Part shown: positions 35,983 to 46,612 of the stretch, one piece after another
Position numbering within the stretch: position 1 is the first letter of the stretch
Layout of the letters: each line of letters starts with the position of its first letter
Position numbers and translations under genes: made by a program
Source: Macrostomum hystrix
Taxonomy: Eukaryota > Platyhelminthes > Macrostomidae
Direction of reading: 5' to 3'
Assembly: GCA_950097015.1 (NCBI GenBank)
Contig: CATNEN010000038.1
Span: 8,442,001 to 8,506,000, forward strand
DNA: 64,000 nt
The notes under the pieces: model-generated
The model's input: only the letters and a program-made list of their open reading frames with translations
Told to the model about the DNA's origin: nothing
Database searches by the model: none

Positions 35983-38440
35983 TTATCAACAAATATCAAG
36001 CAAATCTACACAAAACCTAACACAGATTACAAGAAGCACTAAAAAAACAAAACCCTTGACAGTAAGAGAAGCGTTTCTAAGAAATCTGTCGACTTTAAAT
36101 TAGTGCTGGCTAAGAGCATAATTTTAAGCAAGGTGCAAAGCTTAAGTATAAAAAAGCGCATGTTTTAGGTAAAAAGTGTATAATTCTTAATACAAATTAA
36201 CCACGTCCACAATGACCGGTGCCGGAAGGACCTACAATTTTTGCGAGTAGTTAGTAGTTAAAATTCACAACAAGTTCTTAAAATATTACTAATTTGATTA
36301 TTAGGCTCTACGAAGTATTATAAATTATTACTTATGATTTTTCTATTTTTTCACTTGAATGACATGACAATTAACGAGCTACAAATAATAATAACTATCA
36401 AGTGATTAGGCCCATATCAGTTATTATTGAATTTACTGCCAATAAGATTTGGTGATTTTTTTATCTAGGGCTAGGCTCTAGAGTCTAGCTAAATAGGTAC
36501 TAAGCCTGTGACAAGGATTGCTATTTTAGCTAGGCTATGCCTATTATGATATGCAACTCGTAGCATTTTTAATTTACATAATAACAAGTGCTCTGACTAT
36601 GCAGGCTTCTGGGAACACTTTAGGGCCTATCATCTCCTAGGCCTAGTCAGATTTGACATCCCTGTGATTTGATTTAAAAAAGGTTATGGTTTTCTAAAGT
36701 CTAAATAAGAGCCTATTATTCATCAATCTAAAAACTCGGAGTATTATTTGAGTTGAGATATGTTTCTTTTTTTAGTAATTCTCTAGTAGGCCCTATTTTG
36801 CTTGCTTAGGCTCTAGTTTCAAATTAATTTAATTAGTTGTAGTAATAGTATATTCAACATCTTTCTTCCATTTTGTATAGAAAATTTGTGATTAACAAAT
36901 TATAAAATTAACACAAATCTCTATTTTTGAAAACTATTCACAAGTCTTTTGAAGTTTCTTTTGTATTACAAATGGCAACAAAAAACAAAATTTTGTGTTC
37001 CCTCCTTAAAATGCTGTCTATATTAGGCCTATATATGCTCTTCAAGAAACACAAATTTGAACAAATATGGTTTACTTTACTGTAGTGCAGAAAATACTCT
37101 GTGGTAATTAAAACAAACTATTTTAGTATTGGTGTCAATTAACATATTTTTTTTAAAGACAATAGGCCTAGCAGCACTGTAAATTATTTATTTTGCTGTA
37201 TCCGAAACATTAAATTTATATATTTTCTTTTTAGTAGTTTATTAATAATAAAAAATAATAATTAGCAACTATATCTTTTGATTTATTTGTTTTACATTGA
37301 TAAAATTTTGTATTTATTTTACTTGATTAATTTATTGATTGATTGATTGATTTGATTGATCCATAAACTGGCTATAGTCTGTTACTTTACTCTAATGACA
37401 AAATAATATACTTATCAATCATTGATGTTATCAATCTAATTGAAAATCTTTATGGCTACTCATGGCTACTACACCTAAGCTAAAAAAGGTCAGAATCAGT
37501 AAGTGTGATAATGATCGATGTGAATAGAAGCAGACAATGTTGGAAATTACAAAATATGATATGAGTAAGGACCAATAAACAAAGCTACATGTATTTATAA
37601 CTGTATGCTTACATACATACATGTGCAACCTCCCAAATCTTAGCTGGCCGTGCAACTTAGTTTTTGCTCTATTTGCAACTTAGTTTGCTCTCATTTGCTC
37701 TATTTTTCTCTCCCTTTTTTCATCTTCTTCACGCCTTCCTGTTTTGTCCCTTGGTCCCCCCTTTGATTTTTTTGCGCTTGGTTGATTGGTTTTTGCGACT
37801 TACCTTGCTTGGCCCTCGTTTCACCCGCCAGTTTGGACGGGTTGGCCAGGTGTTGCGCATGTATGCTTACATAAAAAAGTTTCATTGCTAAAGTGTAAAA
37901 AAACAAAAGGGTGGTACAAAAAGATCCAATAGTTACTATTTTTCATTTTATGCAATTTTGTTACTTTTTAATATGCCTAACACTGGGTCTATGGCTTTAA
38001 GCAGCAAAAAGAAAAAATTGGCATGGGCATAGATTTTTTATAATGTTTAGGATTTTTTGTCTCATTTTTATACTATTTGTATAACTATGAGATTTTTTGT
38101 ACCCATTAGTTGTAAACTCTCAGTTGCCCTTTTGACTGTCACCTTTATTTTTTTTGTATTTGACATCTGCAAAATACTTAATTAGCCTTAGTAGCTGATG
38201 GTAGTAACATTTATGCCACAAAGTGAACTAAAGTAAAATATCAAGCCACTAATAGATTGTCTTAGATTCGAACTCCAGACCTTCCTATGAGTGTGAGTGG
38301 GAAGCTATTGTTGGTCACAACATTACTAGCTTTTGAAATTCTATGTAATGTACTTAATATACTGTTGTCTATGCTTCAAATGTGTTATATCATTTTCTCA
38401 TCTTAAATTAACAGATAATCAATAAAAAATTGCAGTCACA
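35983..38440. other. AT-rich intergenic region with a dispersed repeat at 37610-37712
   Basis: IMPDH upstream flank and spacer to the first receptor-like gene. It is rich in TAGGCCTA palindromes (36640, 37025, 37165) and has a short (GATT)n run near 37325. The stretch 37610-37712, starting ACATGTGCAACCTCCCAAAT, is repeated at 63885-64000. No coding exon is supported; the Leu/Phe-rich open frames near 37664 are low-complexity. Confidence 0.55.
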
Positions 38441-38463
38441 CTCAATTGCAAAAGGCTTAAAGG

Positions 38464-39054
38464 ATGTCAAGTGTACTTGGACTGCTCTGTCTCTGTTCTG
38501 TGCTTAGCTGGTGTACCAGCCCATGCCTGGCTGAAATTTGCCAGCCAGGCGAATATTTTAATGCACTCAGCAGGCTTTGTGACAATTGTCCTTCCGCATG
38601 CCTAACACCATCAGATAGCAGCAGTGCTGGCTGCAAGGAAATCTGGTCTAAGGGCTTCTGCAATCCAGTCCCTGCTGGGATCAGCATTAACACTACAAGT
38701 GTGCCTTTAGTGACTTCAACCAACTCACTAAACTATAGTCCAGACCCAGATACAGGAAAAGCCGAAGGGATAGACAATTTTTTTGTTTTTCTCATCATAG
38801 TAGTTGTTTTTTCAGTGATTGCTATCACACTTGCTTGTATTTGCCTGTTTGTAAAGCGATTCAAAGCTAGTTCAAAGCCCGATAAGCAAATTGACGGTGC
38901 TGAACACGACAATGAAGACACCAGAGACCCACTCGCATCAGCAGGGCCGGCGGGCGAGGAGACAACTTTCAAATCGTTCGGACCTATTGTCTCTAGTGGT
39001 GTGCAACCTACAACTGTTCCTAAATTACCTGATTGTGATAATCATGAAGTCTGA
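38464..39054 (+). CDS. BCMA-like single-CRD type I membrane protein, paralogue A
   Basis: Single exon, 196 residues. Residues 1-23 are a signal peptide. The ectodomain has six cysteines (26, 39, 42, 46, 57, 66) spaced C-x12-C-x2-C-x3-C-x10-C-x8-C with the core GEYFNALSRLCDNCPSAC. One hydrophobic helix (about 103-131) ends with FVKRF, then a 65-residue cytoplasmic tail. The C-x12-C-x2-C spacing and EYF-[DN]-x-L are reminiscent of the TNF-receptor domain of BCMA and TACI, from memory; the second half differs. The tail has no death domain; AGEE near 160 fits a loose TRAF2-type pattern but is weak. A pyrimidine-AG acceptor (ATTGCAG) lies about 30 nt upstream of ATG. Paralogues B and C follow on the same strand. 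Function is inferred, not shown. Confidence 0.72.
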   Translation: MSSVLGLLCLCSVLSWCTSPCLAEICQPGEYFNALSRLCDNCPSACLTPSDSSSAGCKEIWSKGFCNPVPAGISINTTSVPLVTSTNSLNYSPDPDTGKAEGIDNFFVFLIIVVVFSVIAITLACICLFVKRFKASSKPDKQIDGAEHDNEDTRDPLASAGPAGEETTFKSFGPIVSSGVQPTTVPKLPDCDNHEV

Positions 39055-39090
39055 AGCACCGAGGAAGTCTGAATTCAGCTTACACGTTAA

Positions 39091-39275
39091 AAAGTAAATT
39101 TTCAATAATTGCAATAATATTGAAGTGTGACATTTGTATATAAAAATATATAAATGAACCAATGGTTTTTTATTTGTAAAAAGTTAATTTTCAATAATTG
39201 CAATAATATTGAAGTGTGACATTTGTATATAAAAATATATAAATGAACCAATGGTTTTTTATTTGTAAAAAGTTG
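39091..39275. repeat. Tandem duplication (89-bp period) in the 3' flank of paralogue A
   Basis: Two essentially identical copies containing TTTTCAATAATTGCAATAAT and ATGAACCAATGGTTTTTTAT, offset by 89 bp (39099 and 39188). The near-perfect identity indicates a recent duplication. Confidence 0.92.
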
Positions 39276-39905
39276 CAGTGCCCGATTTTTAATTCATTCA
39301 GTTAACTTAAACCAATTTCACTTAATAAGATATAGAATTCTTCTTCCTCCAACTCCTCCATTCTCCAATCACTCCTGACCTGATCTTATCACTACCTATC
39401 TGTCACTCTAATCAGTGCTACTGTCTAGTGGTCTGTCACTTATCACTCCTGGGACCAATTTTACGAAGCACTTACCACTGGTACATATTAGCTAACAAGT
39501 AGTATTGATCTATCTCAATTTTACAAAGCACAGTTATTTTACCACTCATCAACCATCAATGAGTACAGACAATTTTGTGTAGCATAGTTGCTAAATCCAA
39601 AACTCAACAATAGTAAACTTGCTTAAGTATTTCTCTCAGGAACAGAAGTTTCTGATATTTAGATAGCATGGCTAAAGCGCGAATTATACTTTATTTATAA
39701 GCTGGCCTACAGGGAGAACTTTTTTATCTAGCTTACTCTCAACACCCACAGAAATGCAAAGGAAAGATAAAATTTAGCGTCTATGGGCAAGCTTCCATAT
39801 ATGTGTTTGATAAAGTTCTTTCCATTCATAAAATTTTACGAAGTGGCTGTTTAGTTACAATCGACTTGACTGTTTTTATCAGGTACCGTAGAATCGAAGA
39901 AATCA
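39276..39905. other. Spacer between paralogue A and the upstream array of paralogue B
   Basis: About 630 bp of mixed composition without recognisable exon or array. Confidence 0.4.
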
Positions 39906-39909
39906 AGAC

Positions 39910-40512
39910 AGATTCACTCCAATTCACCCCAATCACTCCGGATCTTCACCCCAATCACTCCGGATCTTCACCCCAATCACTCCGGATCTTCACTCTAATC
40001 ACTCCTGATCTTCACTCTAATCACTCCTGATCTTCACTCTAATCACTCCTGATCTTCACTCTAATCACTCCTGATCTTCACTCTAATCACTCCGGAACTT
40101 CACTCTAATCACTCCTGATCTTCACTCTAATCACTCCTGATCTTCACCCCAATCACTCCGGATCTTCACTCTAAATCACTCCTGATCTTCACTCTAATCA
40201 CTCCGGATCTTCACTCTAATCACTCCTGATCTTCACTCTAATCACTCCTGATCTTCACTCTAATCACTCCGGATCTTCACTCTAATCACTCCTGATCTTC
40301 ACTCTAATCACTCCGGATTTTCACTCTAATAACTCTTGATCTTCACTCCAATCACTCTTAATCTTCACTCCAATCACTCTTGATCTTCACTCCAATCACT
40401 CTTAATCTTCACTCCAATCACTCTTAATCTTCACTCCAATCACTCTTGATCTTCACTCCAATCACTCTTAATCTTCACTCCAATCACTCTTGATCTTCAC
40501 TCCAATCACTCC
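39910..40512. repeat. 22-bp minisatellite directly upstream of paralogue B
   Basis: About 26 units of TCTTCACTCTAATCACTCCT(GA) with CCGGA, CCTGA and CTTGA/CTTAA sub-variants grouped in blocks. It ends only about 45 bp before the start codon of the gene at 40558, so it lies in the promoter or 5' UTR. On the minus strand each unit reads AGTGATTAGAGTGAAGATC, with a homeodomain-like TGATTA core. Confidence 0.93.
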
Positions 40513-40557
40513 TGCTCTTCACTTTGATGTAAATTAACGCACAAACCAATTTCAGTC

Positions 40558-41298
40558 ATGCACTGGCTGCCAGTCGCAGCTGTTTTGCTTGTCACAGCAG
40601 CGGTATCTGCGGCGGCGCGGCTTAGCTGTAAGCCGGATGAATACCTGAATTCATTGTCCCGAGTTTGCGACCTGTGTCCACCGGACTGCTTAAAAGCTGG
40701 ACCTGTTGATCCGTTTAAGTGCAATGAGGTGCGATCTTTAGGCTACTGCCATGTCTTAGTTACCACTCCTACGTTTGTCTCAACGGTTTCTATCACTGAC
40801 GGCAGCACTCGAGCAGGAGGCGCCGTTTCAGTTAGTTCAAATCTGGTTGAACAGATTATCGTTTTCAGTTTGATGTTTGGCCTTGTATGCGCTTGCATTG
40901 TGGCTATTGTTGTTTTCCGTCTGCGAGACCGCAGATTAGCAGCTAATCGACGGCAGGCGGTTAATACTGAGTTTGCTGCAAACAAAGACTCCATTCCGCT
41001 CATGGAGCCGGAGCGTCGGCCTCCTCGCGATCATACAGCTGATGCCGACATTTCAAACGATTCTCCAGACCATGCGCCTGGTGTACCTGATCTTCAATCG
41101 CCAGACGATAAATGCCCCGATGCTGGTCCGTCAGTTGTCGGCACGCCTGTGGTCGATGACGCCACTACTGACAAGCCAGGGCCGTCTGGTTTGCAGTCTC
41201 CGGATACGGTGGAAACGGAGCAACGTTCCGATGTTTTCTCGCGAATGAAAGTTGGTCTAGGCGGACCTCCCGATGCAAAACAAACTGCGGATGCATAA
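40558..41298 (+). CDS. BCMA-like single-CRD type I membrane protein, paralogue B
   Basis: Single exon, 246 residues. A signal peptide of about 20 residues is followed by cysteines 24, 37, 40, 44, 55 and 64 in the same C-x12-C-x2-C-x3-C-x10-C-x8-C pattern. The core is DEYLNSLSRVCDLCPPDC. A Thr/Ser-rich stalk precedes a transmembrane helix at about 103-122, ending FRLRDRR. The roughly 120-residue tail is rich in Pro, Asp and Ser with repeated LQSPD (about 181 and 214) and no enzymatic domain. The acceptor-like CCAATTTCAG stands two bases before the ATG, as expected if the mRNA is trans-spliced or has a 5' UTR intron. It shares ectodomain architecture with A and C, but the tails have diverged almost completely. 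Confidence 0.72.
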   Translation: MHWLPVAAVLLVTAAVSAAARLSCKPDEYLNSLSRVCDLCPPDCLKAGPVDPFKCNEVRSLGYCHVLVTTPTFVSTVSITDGSTRAGGAVSVSSNLVEQIIVFSLMFGLVCACIVAIVVFRLRDRRLAANRRQAVNTEFAANKDSIPLMEPERRPPRDHTADADISNDSPDHAPGVPDLQSPDDKCPDAGPSVVGTPVVDDATTDKPGPSGLQSPDTVETEQRSDVFSRMKVGLGGPPDAKQTADA

Positions 41299-41464
41299 AT
41301 GCTTGTTTAGCCAAAAAAGAAGTCATCTCAATAAGTGCACGTGTAGATTTGACGGCACCAGACCACGCCAATCAACAGCTATTCTTTTCGTTTTTTATAA
41401 TTGATTTAAATATTGTGCCAATTTTAAATAAGTCTTATGACTCGCTCATTGCTCACACTGATGC

Positions 41465-41863
41465 CGTTAGCATTACTAAAGCCAGACGGCAGTCTCACCC
41501 AGACGCTGTTGCCGCTTGACGCGTACAGGCGGCCACTGATCGATTTGGGATCCGGTGATGCCGGTGTCCACAGCGCTGTCCTCCTCCGGAGAGTCCAGGA
41601 GGTGGAGGGTCGCTCGCCCGGTGACCCTTAGGTAATGGACGAGCTGGCAGATGTTCTCAGGCCTGAAAACGTCGGAGAGATCCGGGTTTGGGCCGAGATA
41701 GGAGTAGCAACGCTGATCATCAAGGCGGTCATGGGCTTGAATGAGTGAAGGACTATTGCGGCTCGCGCGCCTTCGACAGCACCATCGATAGCCCAACTGA
41801 GGGATTCTAAACGACATCCTGAGTCCTCCAAGACACTTAAAGTATGTTATTATTATTATTATT
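41465..41863 (+). mobile_element. 5'-truncated LINE-like fragment with (ATT)n tail
   Basis: GC-rich sequence with open coding-like stretches ([40 protein letters not shown]) ends in a stop, about 90 bp of 3' UTR and TTATTATTATTATTATT at 41846-41862. It interrupts flanking sequence that resembles the 3' flank of paralogue C, which lacks it. I cannot name the clade. The boundaries come from that comparison and are approximate at the 5' side. Confidence 0.5.
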
Positions 41864-42271
41864 AATTAGTGCTTAAGAGAACTGCGTTGATAGCTACTAA
41901 CTGTGAGCTGATAACTAGTAACTGTACGCTATTAAAAAATAACTGTAAGCTAATAACTAGTGAGTAGTGAGCATTGTACGAGTACTAGCTATTAACTTCA
42001 TTTCGGCTTGAACTGTATTTTTTCCGCCTACTTCGTGCTCTGATTCATTTTGTCACTCTGTTTAAAGCTTGTTATTACTACTATGTTTTACTACAATCGA
42101 TAAGTTCAACCCCTTACGTACAATTTGTGCATATTGTAAATTTTTTTGTGATTGTTGCCATATCCTTTGTTTTCATTTTTTATAACATTTTTGATGCAAT
42201 CGTAATAAAATTTATAAAGCAGATCTTTCTTAGTTGAAAGAACTGCTTTTTAACGAAAGTAAAAAGTTGTC

Positions 42272-43593
42272 CCGGTGCTTATGTCTTGCACCGCGAAGCT
42301 TTTCAACCGACTGCTTCTCGATCGCCTGCAGTCGGTGCTGGACCCGTACCTCCGTTACGAGCAGAACGGGTTCCGGCCACAGCGCGGTACAGTAACCCAG
42401 ATCCTCGCACTCCGCCGTGTCATCGAGGAGGCGCGCATCCGCCAGTCAACGCTGATCGTCGTGTTTGTCGACTTCCGCAAGGCGTTTGACTCGGTGTCGA
42501 GGGCCGCGCTTCCACTAGTCCTTCGTGCCTACCGGGTCCCAGAGCAGCTAGTCGCCGCTGTCATGTCGCTGTATCGCGACACGCGCGCTGCTGTTGTTAC
42601 GGCGGACGGCCTGTCCGACCTGTTTGCCACCTCGTCAGGAGTGCTGCAGGGCGACACGCTGGCCCCGTTCCTCTTCGTGCTTCTCCTGGACTGGGTGCTT
42701 CGGACTGCGCTCCCCTCGGCTGAAGACGGCTTCCTGCTACGCAGACGCATCGGTCGCCGCCACGATGAGAAGCGCCTCAGTGTGCTTGGCTACGCCGACG
42801 ACCTCGCCCTCCTGTCCTCGACTGTCGAAGGTGCCCAGCGCCAGATTGACAGGTTGGCTGAGGTGGCATCAAGCGTCGGCCTAGTGATCAACACGCTTAA
42901 GACCGAGGTGCTGACCGTGCCGGCCGACATCCCAGCGGACCTGACGTGCCGCGGCGCAGACGGGCAGATCATCTCGCTCGCACGCTGCCAGCGCTTCACT
43001 TACCTCGGCGGTCTGGTGCCCAACGTGGAAGACGACATCCGGCGGCGCAGAGGACTCGCATGGGCGGCCTACCGTTCGATCCGGGCCGTCCTCCAGTCCA
43101 CAGCGCTGCCTGACCGCCAGAGGGCTCGGCTGTGGCAGGCGGTGATCGAGACCGTCCTGCTGTACAACGCCGAGTCGTGGACGCTGACGGCTACGCTGGA
43201 GCGGCAGCTGGACTCGGCGCACTCGGGGCTGCTCCGTGCGGCCTTTCAAGCTGACGAGAGCGTCGGGACGGAGGCTCTGTACGAGAGAGCTCAGCTGCAA
43301 CGCCCGTCCACCATCCTGCGCCAGCGACGACTTCGACTAGCGGGCCACGTCATTCGGGCCGAAAGCTACTGCCGCCAGCCCGCCCAGGACGTCCTTCTGC
43401 TCACCCTGCAGGGCCCGTTCAGGCGCGGCCAGGCTCGGACCCGCCGCTACGTCGACTGCCTGCTGAGCGACGCCAGGGCGCCCGACACTGCCTCCGGCGC
43501 GGACCATGTTCGCGCGCTGGCTCTGCGGCGCATCATTTGACGCCGCCCCCCTGACGTTTGGGGCTTGCGTATTTTGTTGTTGTTGTTGTTGTT
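42272..43593 (+). mobile_element. 5'-truncated RTE-like LINE with 13-bp target-site duplication
   Basis: The insertion is bounded by GTAAAAAGTTGTC at 42259-42271 and again at 43594-43606. The 3' end is a very short UTR of about 30 bp and a (TTG)n tail at 43574-43595, typical of the RTE clade. The coding frame is intact to its stop but lacks the endonuclease and the first reverse-transcriptase motifs, so the copy is dead on arrival. The perfect duplication and intact frame mark it as young. Confidence 0.88.
42275..43540 (+). pseudogene. Reverse transcriptase fragment of RTE-like LINE
   Basis: An uninterrupted 421-residue frame. Reverse transcriptase motifs are visible: FVDFRKAFDSV (palm Asp), SGVLQGDTLAPFLF, and YADDLALLSS, the catalytic YADD. 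TYLGGLVP, a thumb region, and RLRLAGHVIR near the C terminus follow, a combination usual in RTE-type elements. The N-terminal endonuclease is absent because the insertion is 5' truncated; the apparent start codon is therefore not genuine. Codon use is strongly GC-rich compared with its AT-rich surroundings. Confidence 0.88.
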
Positions 43594-43854
43594 GTAAAAA
43601 GTTGTCTTGTGTTTTGCTGCTCTTCCCTGTCCCATGTTATTATATTGTTTTGTAAGATTGCTTATTCAGAATATTCATGCTTTTCTTTCAACAAGAATTA
43701 AGTTAGCCAAATCGACTACACAAATTGAAAATATAACATAAGCATACAAAAAGCAAATGCTTTAACCGCCAAATTCCATTTTGTTTCAAATGTGGCCAGT
43801 TCCTTTCCAACAGTCCACTGAGTAGTTGGTTTGCCATTAAACCACGGTCTGCCA

Positions 43855-45290
43855 CTCTCATTAGTCAGCCATCCCCTTCCCCACTCTCATTAGTCAGCCA
43901 TCCCCTTCCCCACTCTCATTAGTCAGTCATCCCCTTCCCCCACTCTCATTAGTCAGCCATCCCCTTCCCCACTCTCATTAGTCAGCCATCCCCTTCCCCA
44001 CTCTCATTAGTCAGCCATCCCCTTCCCCACTCTCATTAGTCAGTTATCCCCTTCCCCACTCTCATTAGTCAGCCATCCCCTTCCCCACTCTCATTAGTCA
44101 GCCGTCCACTTCCCCACTCTCATTAGTCAGCCATCCCCTTCCCCACTCTCATTAGTCAGCCATCCCCTTCCCCACTCTCATTAGTCAGCCATCCCCTTCC
44201 CCACTCTCATTAGTCAGCCGTCCACTTCCCCACTCTCATTAGTCAGCCATCCCCTTCCCCACTCTCATTAGTCAGCCATCCCCTTCCCCACTCTCATTAG
44301 TCAGCCGTCCACTTCCCCACTCTCATTAGTCAGCCATCCCCTTCCCCACTCTCATTAGTCAGCCATCCCCTTCCCCACTCTCATTAGTCAGCCATCCCCT
44401 TCCCCACTCTCATTAGTCAGCCATCCCCTTCCCCACTCTCATTAGTCAGCCATCCCCTTCCCCACTCTCATTAGTCAGCCATCCCCTTCCCCACTCTCAT
44501 TAGTCAGCCATCCCCTTCCCCACTCTCATTAGTCAGCCATCCCCTTCCCCACTCTCATTAGTCAGCCGTCCACTTCCCCACTCTCATTAGTCAGCCATCC
44601 CCTTCCCCACTCTCATTAGTCAGCCATCCCCTTCCCCACTCTCATTAGTCAGCCATCCCCTTCCCCACTCTCATTAGTCAGCCATCCCCTTCCCCACTCT
44701 CATTAGTCAGCCGTCCACTTCCCCACTCTCATTAGTCAGCCATCCCCTTCCCCACTCTCATTAGTCAGCCATCCCCTTCCCCACTCTCATTAGTCAGTTA
44801 TCCCCTTCCCCACTCTCATTAGTCAGCCATCCCCTTCCCCACTCTCATTAGTCAGTTATCCCCTTCCCCACTCTCATTAGTCAGCCATCCCCTTCCCCAC
44901 TCTCATTAGTCAGCCATCCCCTTCCCCACTCTCATTAGTCAGTTATCCCCTTCCCCACTCTCATTAGTCAGCCATCCCCTTCCCCACTCTCATTAGTCAG
45001 CCATCCCCTTCCCCACTCTCATTAGTCAGCCGTCCACTTCCCCACTCTCATTAGTCAGCCATCCCCTTCCCCACTCTCATTAGTCAGCCATCCCCTTCCC
45101 CACTCTCATTAGTCAGCCATCCCCTCCCCCACTCTCATTAGTCAGCCATCCCCTTCCCCACTCTCATTAGTCAGCCATCCCCTTCCCCGCTCTCATTAGT
45201 CAGCCATCCCCTTCCCCACTCTCATTAGTCAGCCATCCCCTCCCCCACTCTCATTAGTCAGCCATGCCCTCCCCCACTCTGATTGGTTAG
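43855..45290. repeat. 29-bp minisatellite upstream of paralogue C
   Basis: About 49 units of CACTCTCATTAGTCAGCCAT plus CCCCTTCCC. Variants GTCCACTT and GTTATCCCC recur in a regular order, every three to nine units, showing block duplication. It ends about 105 bp before the ATG of the gene at 45397 and fades into ATTGG/CCAAT-containing sequence (45282, 45343). On the minus strand each unit has GGCTGACTAATGAG, an AP-1-like TGACTAA core. Confidence 0.95.
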
Positions 45291-45396
45291 TCGCGCTATT
45301 TCTCACTCTTATTGATCAGTTAGCACCCCTTTCTGTTACTCTAATTGGTCTGCTGGCACCGTCTTCTATTTCAGCACAGCCGAAGCAGATCTCGCG

Positions 45397-46080
45397 ATGT
45401 CTCGACATCTGCTTATTATTCCTGCCACGCTGTGCCTTGTAGGTTTGCTGAGCTGCAGCTTGAGACGGGTCGCCTGTATGAGCCCTCCGGTTTCGACGAT
45501 CACAAAGCAGTACTCGCCAACCTGCCCAGCTGGCGAATATCTGAATAAGAACAGTCGAGTGTGCGACTATTGCCCGGCTGCCTGCTTGAATCCCTCCAGC
45601 AGTGCCGATTCATCGCAATGCCAGCTGATTTGGTCGGCTGGCGACTGCCTGCAGCCAACCAGTTCGCCTAGTACCGCTACGGCAGCTGACCGACCAGTCA
45701 CAGATTCGGCGGCTCAACCGACATTCGAGCCCAGGCCCAACAAGATTCGCAGTGAAATCCTTGGCGCAGTGTTGCTTTTTGTGGCTTCCGCTGTCGCCAT
45801 TGCCGGCTGGCTGATTTACAACAAGCTGTGGAAGTCGCGTTCTGCTGGCCGTCGGAGTCGTTCCTCAAATGTTGGATTATCAGAGACCAGGCAAATGGTC
45901 TTCGCTGCGCCTCCCGACAATAGACAAGACAGCGCCGACGAAGCGGCTGCTAAGTTCAACAGTGGGGCTCCGAGCAGTCCAAATGCACATGAAAGCTCGT
46001 CAGCTGGCGATGGTCAGGTTGATCATTTATTAAGGGGGAACCGAGGAGGCAGGTGTGTCGCCGAAGGTGTCAACAACTAA
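45397..46080 (+). CDS. BCMA-like single-CRD type I membrane protein, paralogue C
   Basis: Single exon, 227 residues. A signal peptide of about 20-27 residues is followed by cysteines 43, 56, 59, 63, 75 and 84, spaced C-x12-C-x2-C-x3-C-x11-C-x8-C, with core GEYLNKNSRVCDYCPAAC. A Thr/Pro/Ala-rich stalk leads to a transmembrane helix (about 120-141), a basic stop-transfer (KLWKSRSAGRRSR) and a Ser/Ala-rich tail with no recognised domain. The acceptor CTATTTCAG lies 22 nt upstream of ATG; CCAAT boxes and a 29-bp array precede it. Its 3' flank resembles that of paralogue B, supporting duplication of a larger segment. Two more cysteines (20, 27) lie in or near the signal peptide. Confidence 0.72.
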   Translation: MSRHLLIIPATLCLVGLLSCSLRRVACMSPPVSTITKQYSPTCPAGEYLNKNSRVCDYCPAACLNPSSSADSSQCQLIWSAGDCLQPTSSPSTATAADRPVTDSAAQPTFEPRPNKIRSEILGAVLLFVASAVAIAGWLIYNKLWKSRSAGRRSRSSNVGLSETRQMVFAAPPDNRQDSADEAAAKFNSGAPSSPNAHESSSAGDGQVDHLLRGNRGGRCVAEGVNN

Positions 46081-46351
46081 ATCGGCATGTCATTCTATGT
46101 TATTAGTCCTTTCACTTTTCTTTTTTTGTCCTTACCTGTGCAACTCAACAAAATATATTTAATTATTGCTTTATTAATAAATCTAATGACTCACTCCTAG
46201 CTCACAATCAGCATTTATTTTAACAGCTAGTAACCATTGGCTATCATCTTAAAGTTTTAGCTAACAGCTAATAACTAGTTACTGAGCTAGTAAACTAGCA
46301 ACTATGGGCTAGTAACTAGTAACAACTAGTGATGATTTGCTATTATACCAT

Positions 46352-46612
46352 GATTGTTGCCATGTACATTGTTTTGTGATTGTTGCCATGTACATTGTTT
46401 TGTGATTGTTGCCATGTACATTGTTTTGTGATTGTTGCCATGTACATTGTTTTGTGATTGTTGCCATGTACATTGTTTTGTGATTGTTGCCATGTACATT
46501 GTTTTGTGATTGTTGCCATGTACATTGTTTTGTGATTGTTGCCATGTACATTGTTTTGTGATTGTTGCCATGTACATTGTTTTGTGATTGTTGCCATGTA
46601 CATTGTCTACAC
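46352..46612. repeat. Homogeneous 26-bp minisatellite downstream of paralogue C
   Basis: Ten copies of GATTGTTGCCATGTACATTG plus TTTTGT with no differences except in the last copy, so it is a recent expansion. The single related copy GTGATTGTTGCCATATCC downstream of paralogue B (about 42149) is the likely unexpanded ancestor. Confidence 0.95.

Noticed and set aside
37664..37906. Leu/Phe-rich frame at 37664 with a minus-strand counterpart
   Set aside because: Derived from the pyrimidine-rich tail of a dispersed repeat; no family resemblance and no start context.
42286..43300. Other frames of 60-140 codons on both strands within the LINE
   Set aside because: GC-rich shadow frames of the reverse transcriptase coding sequence.
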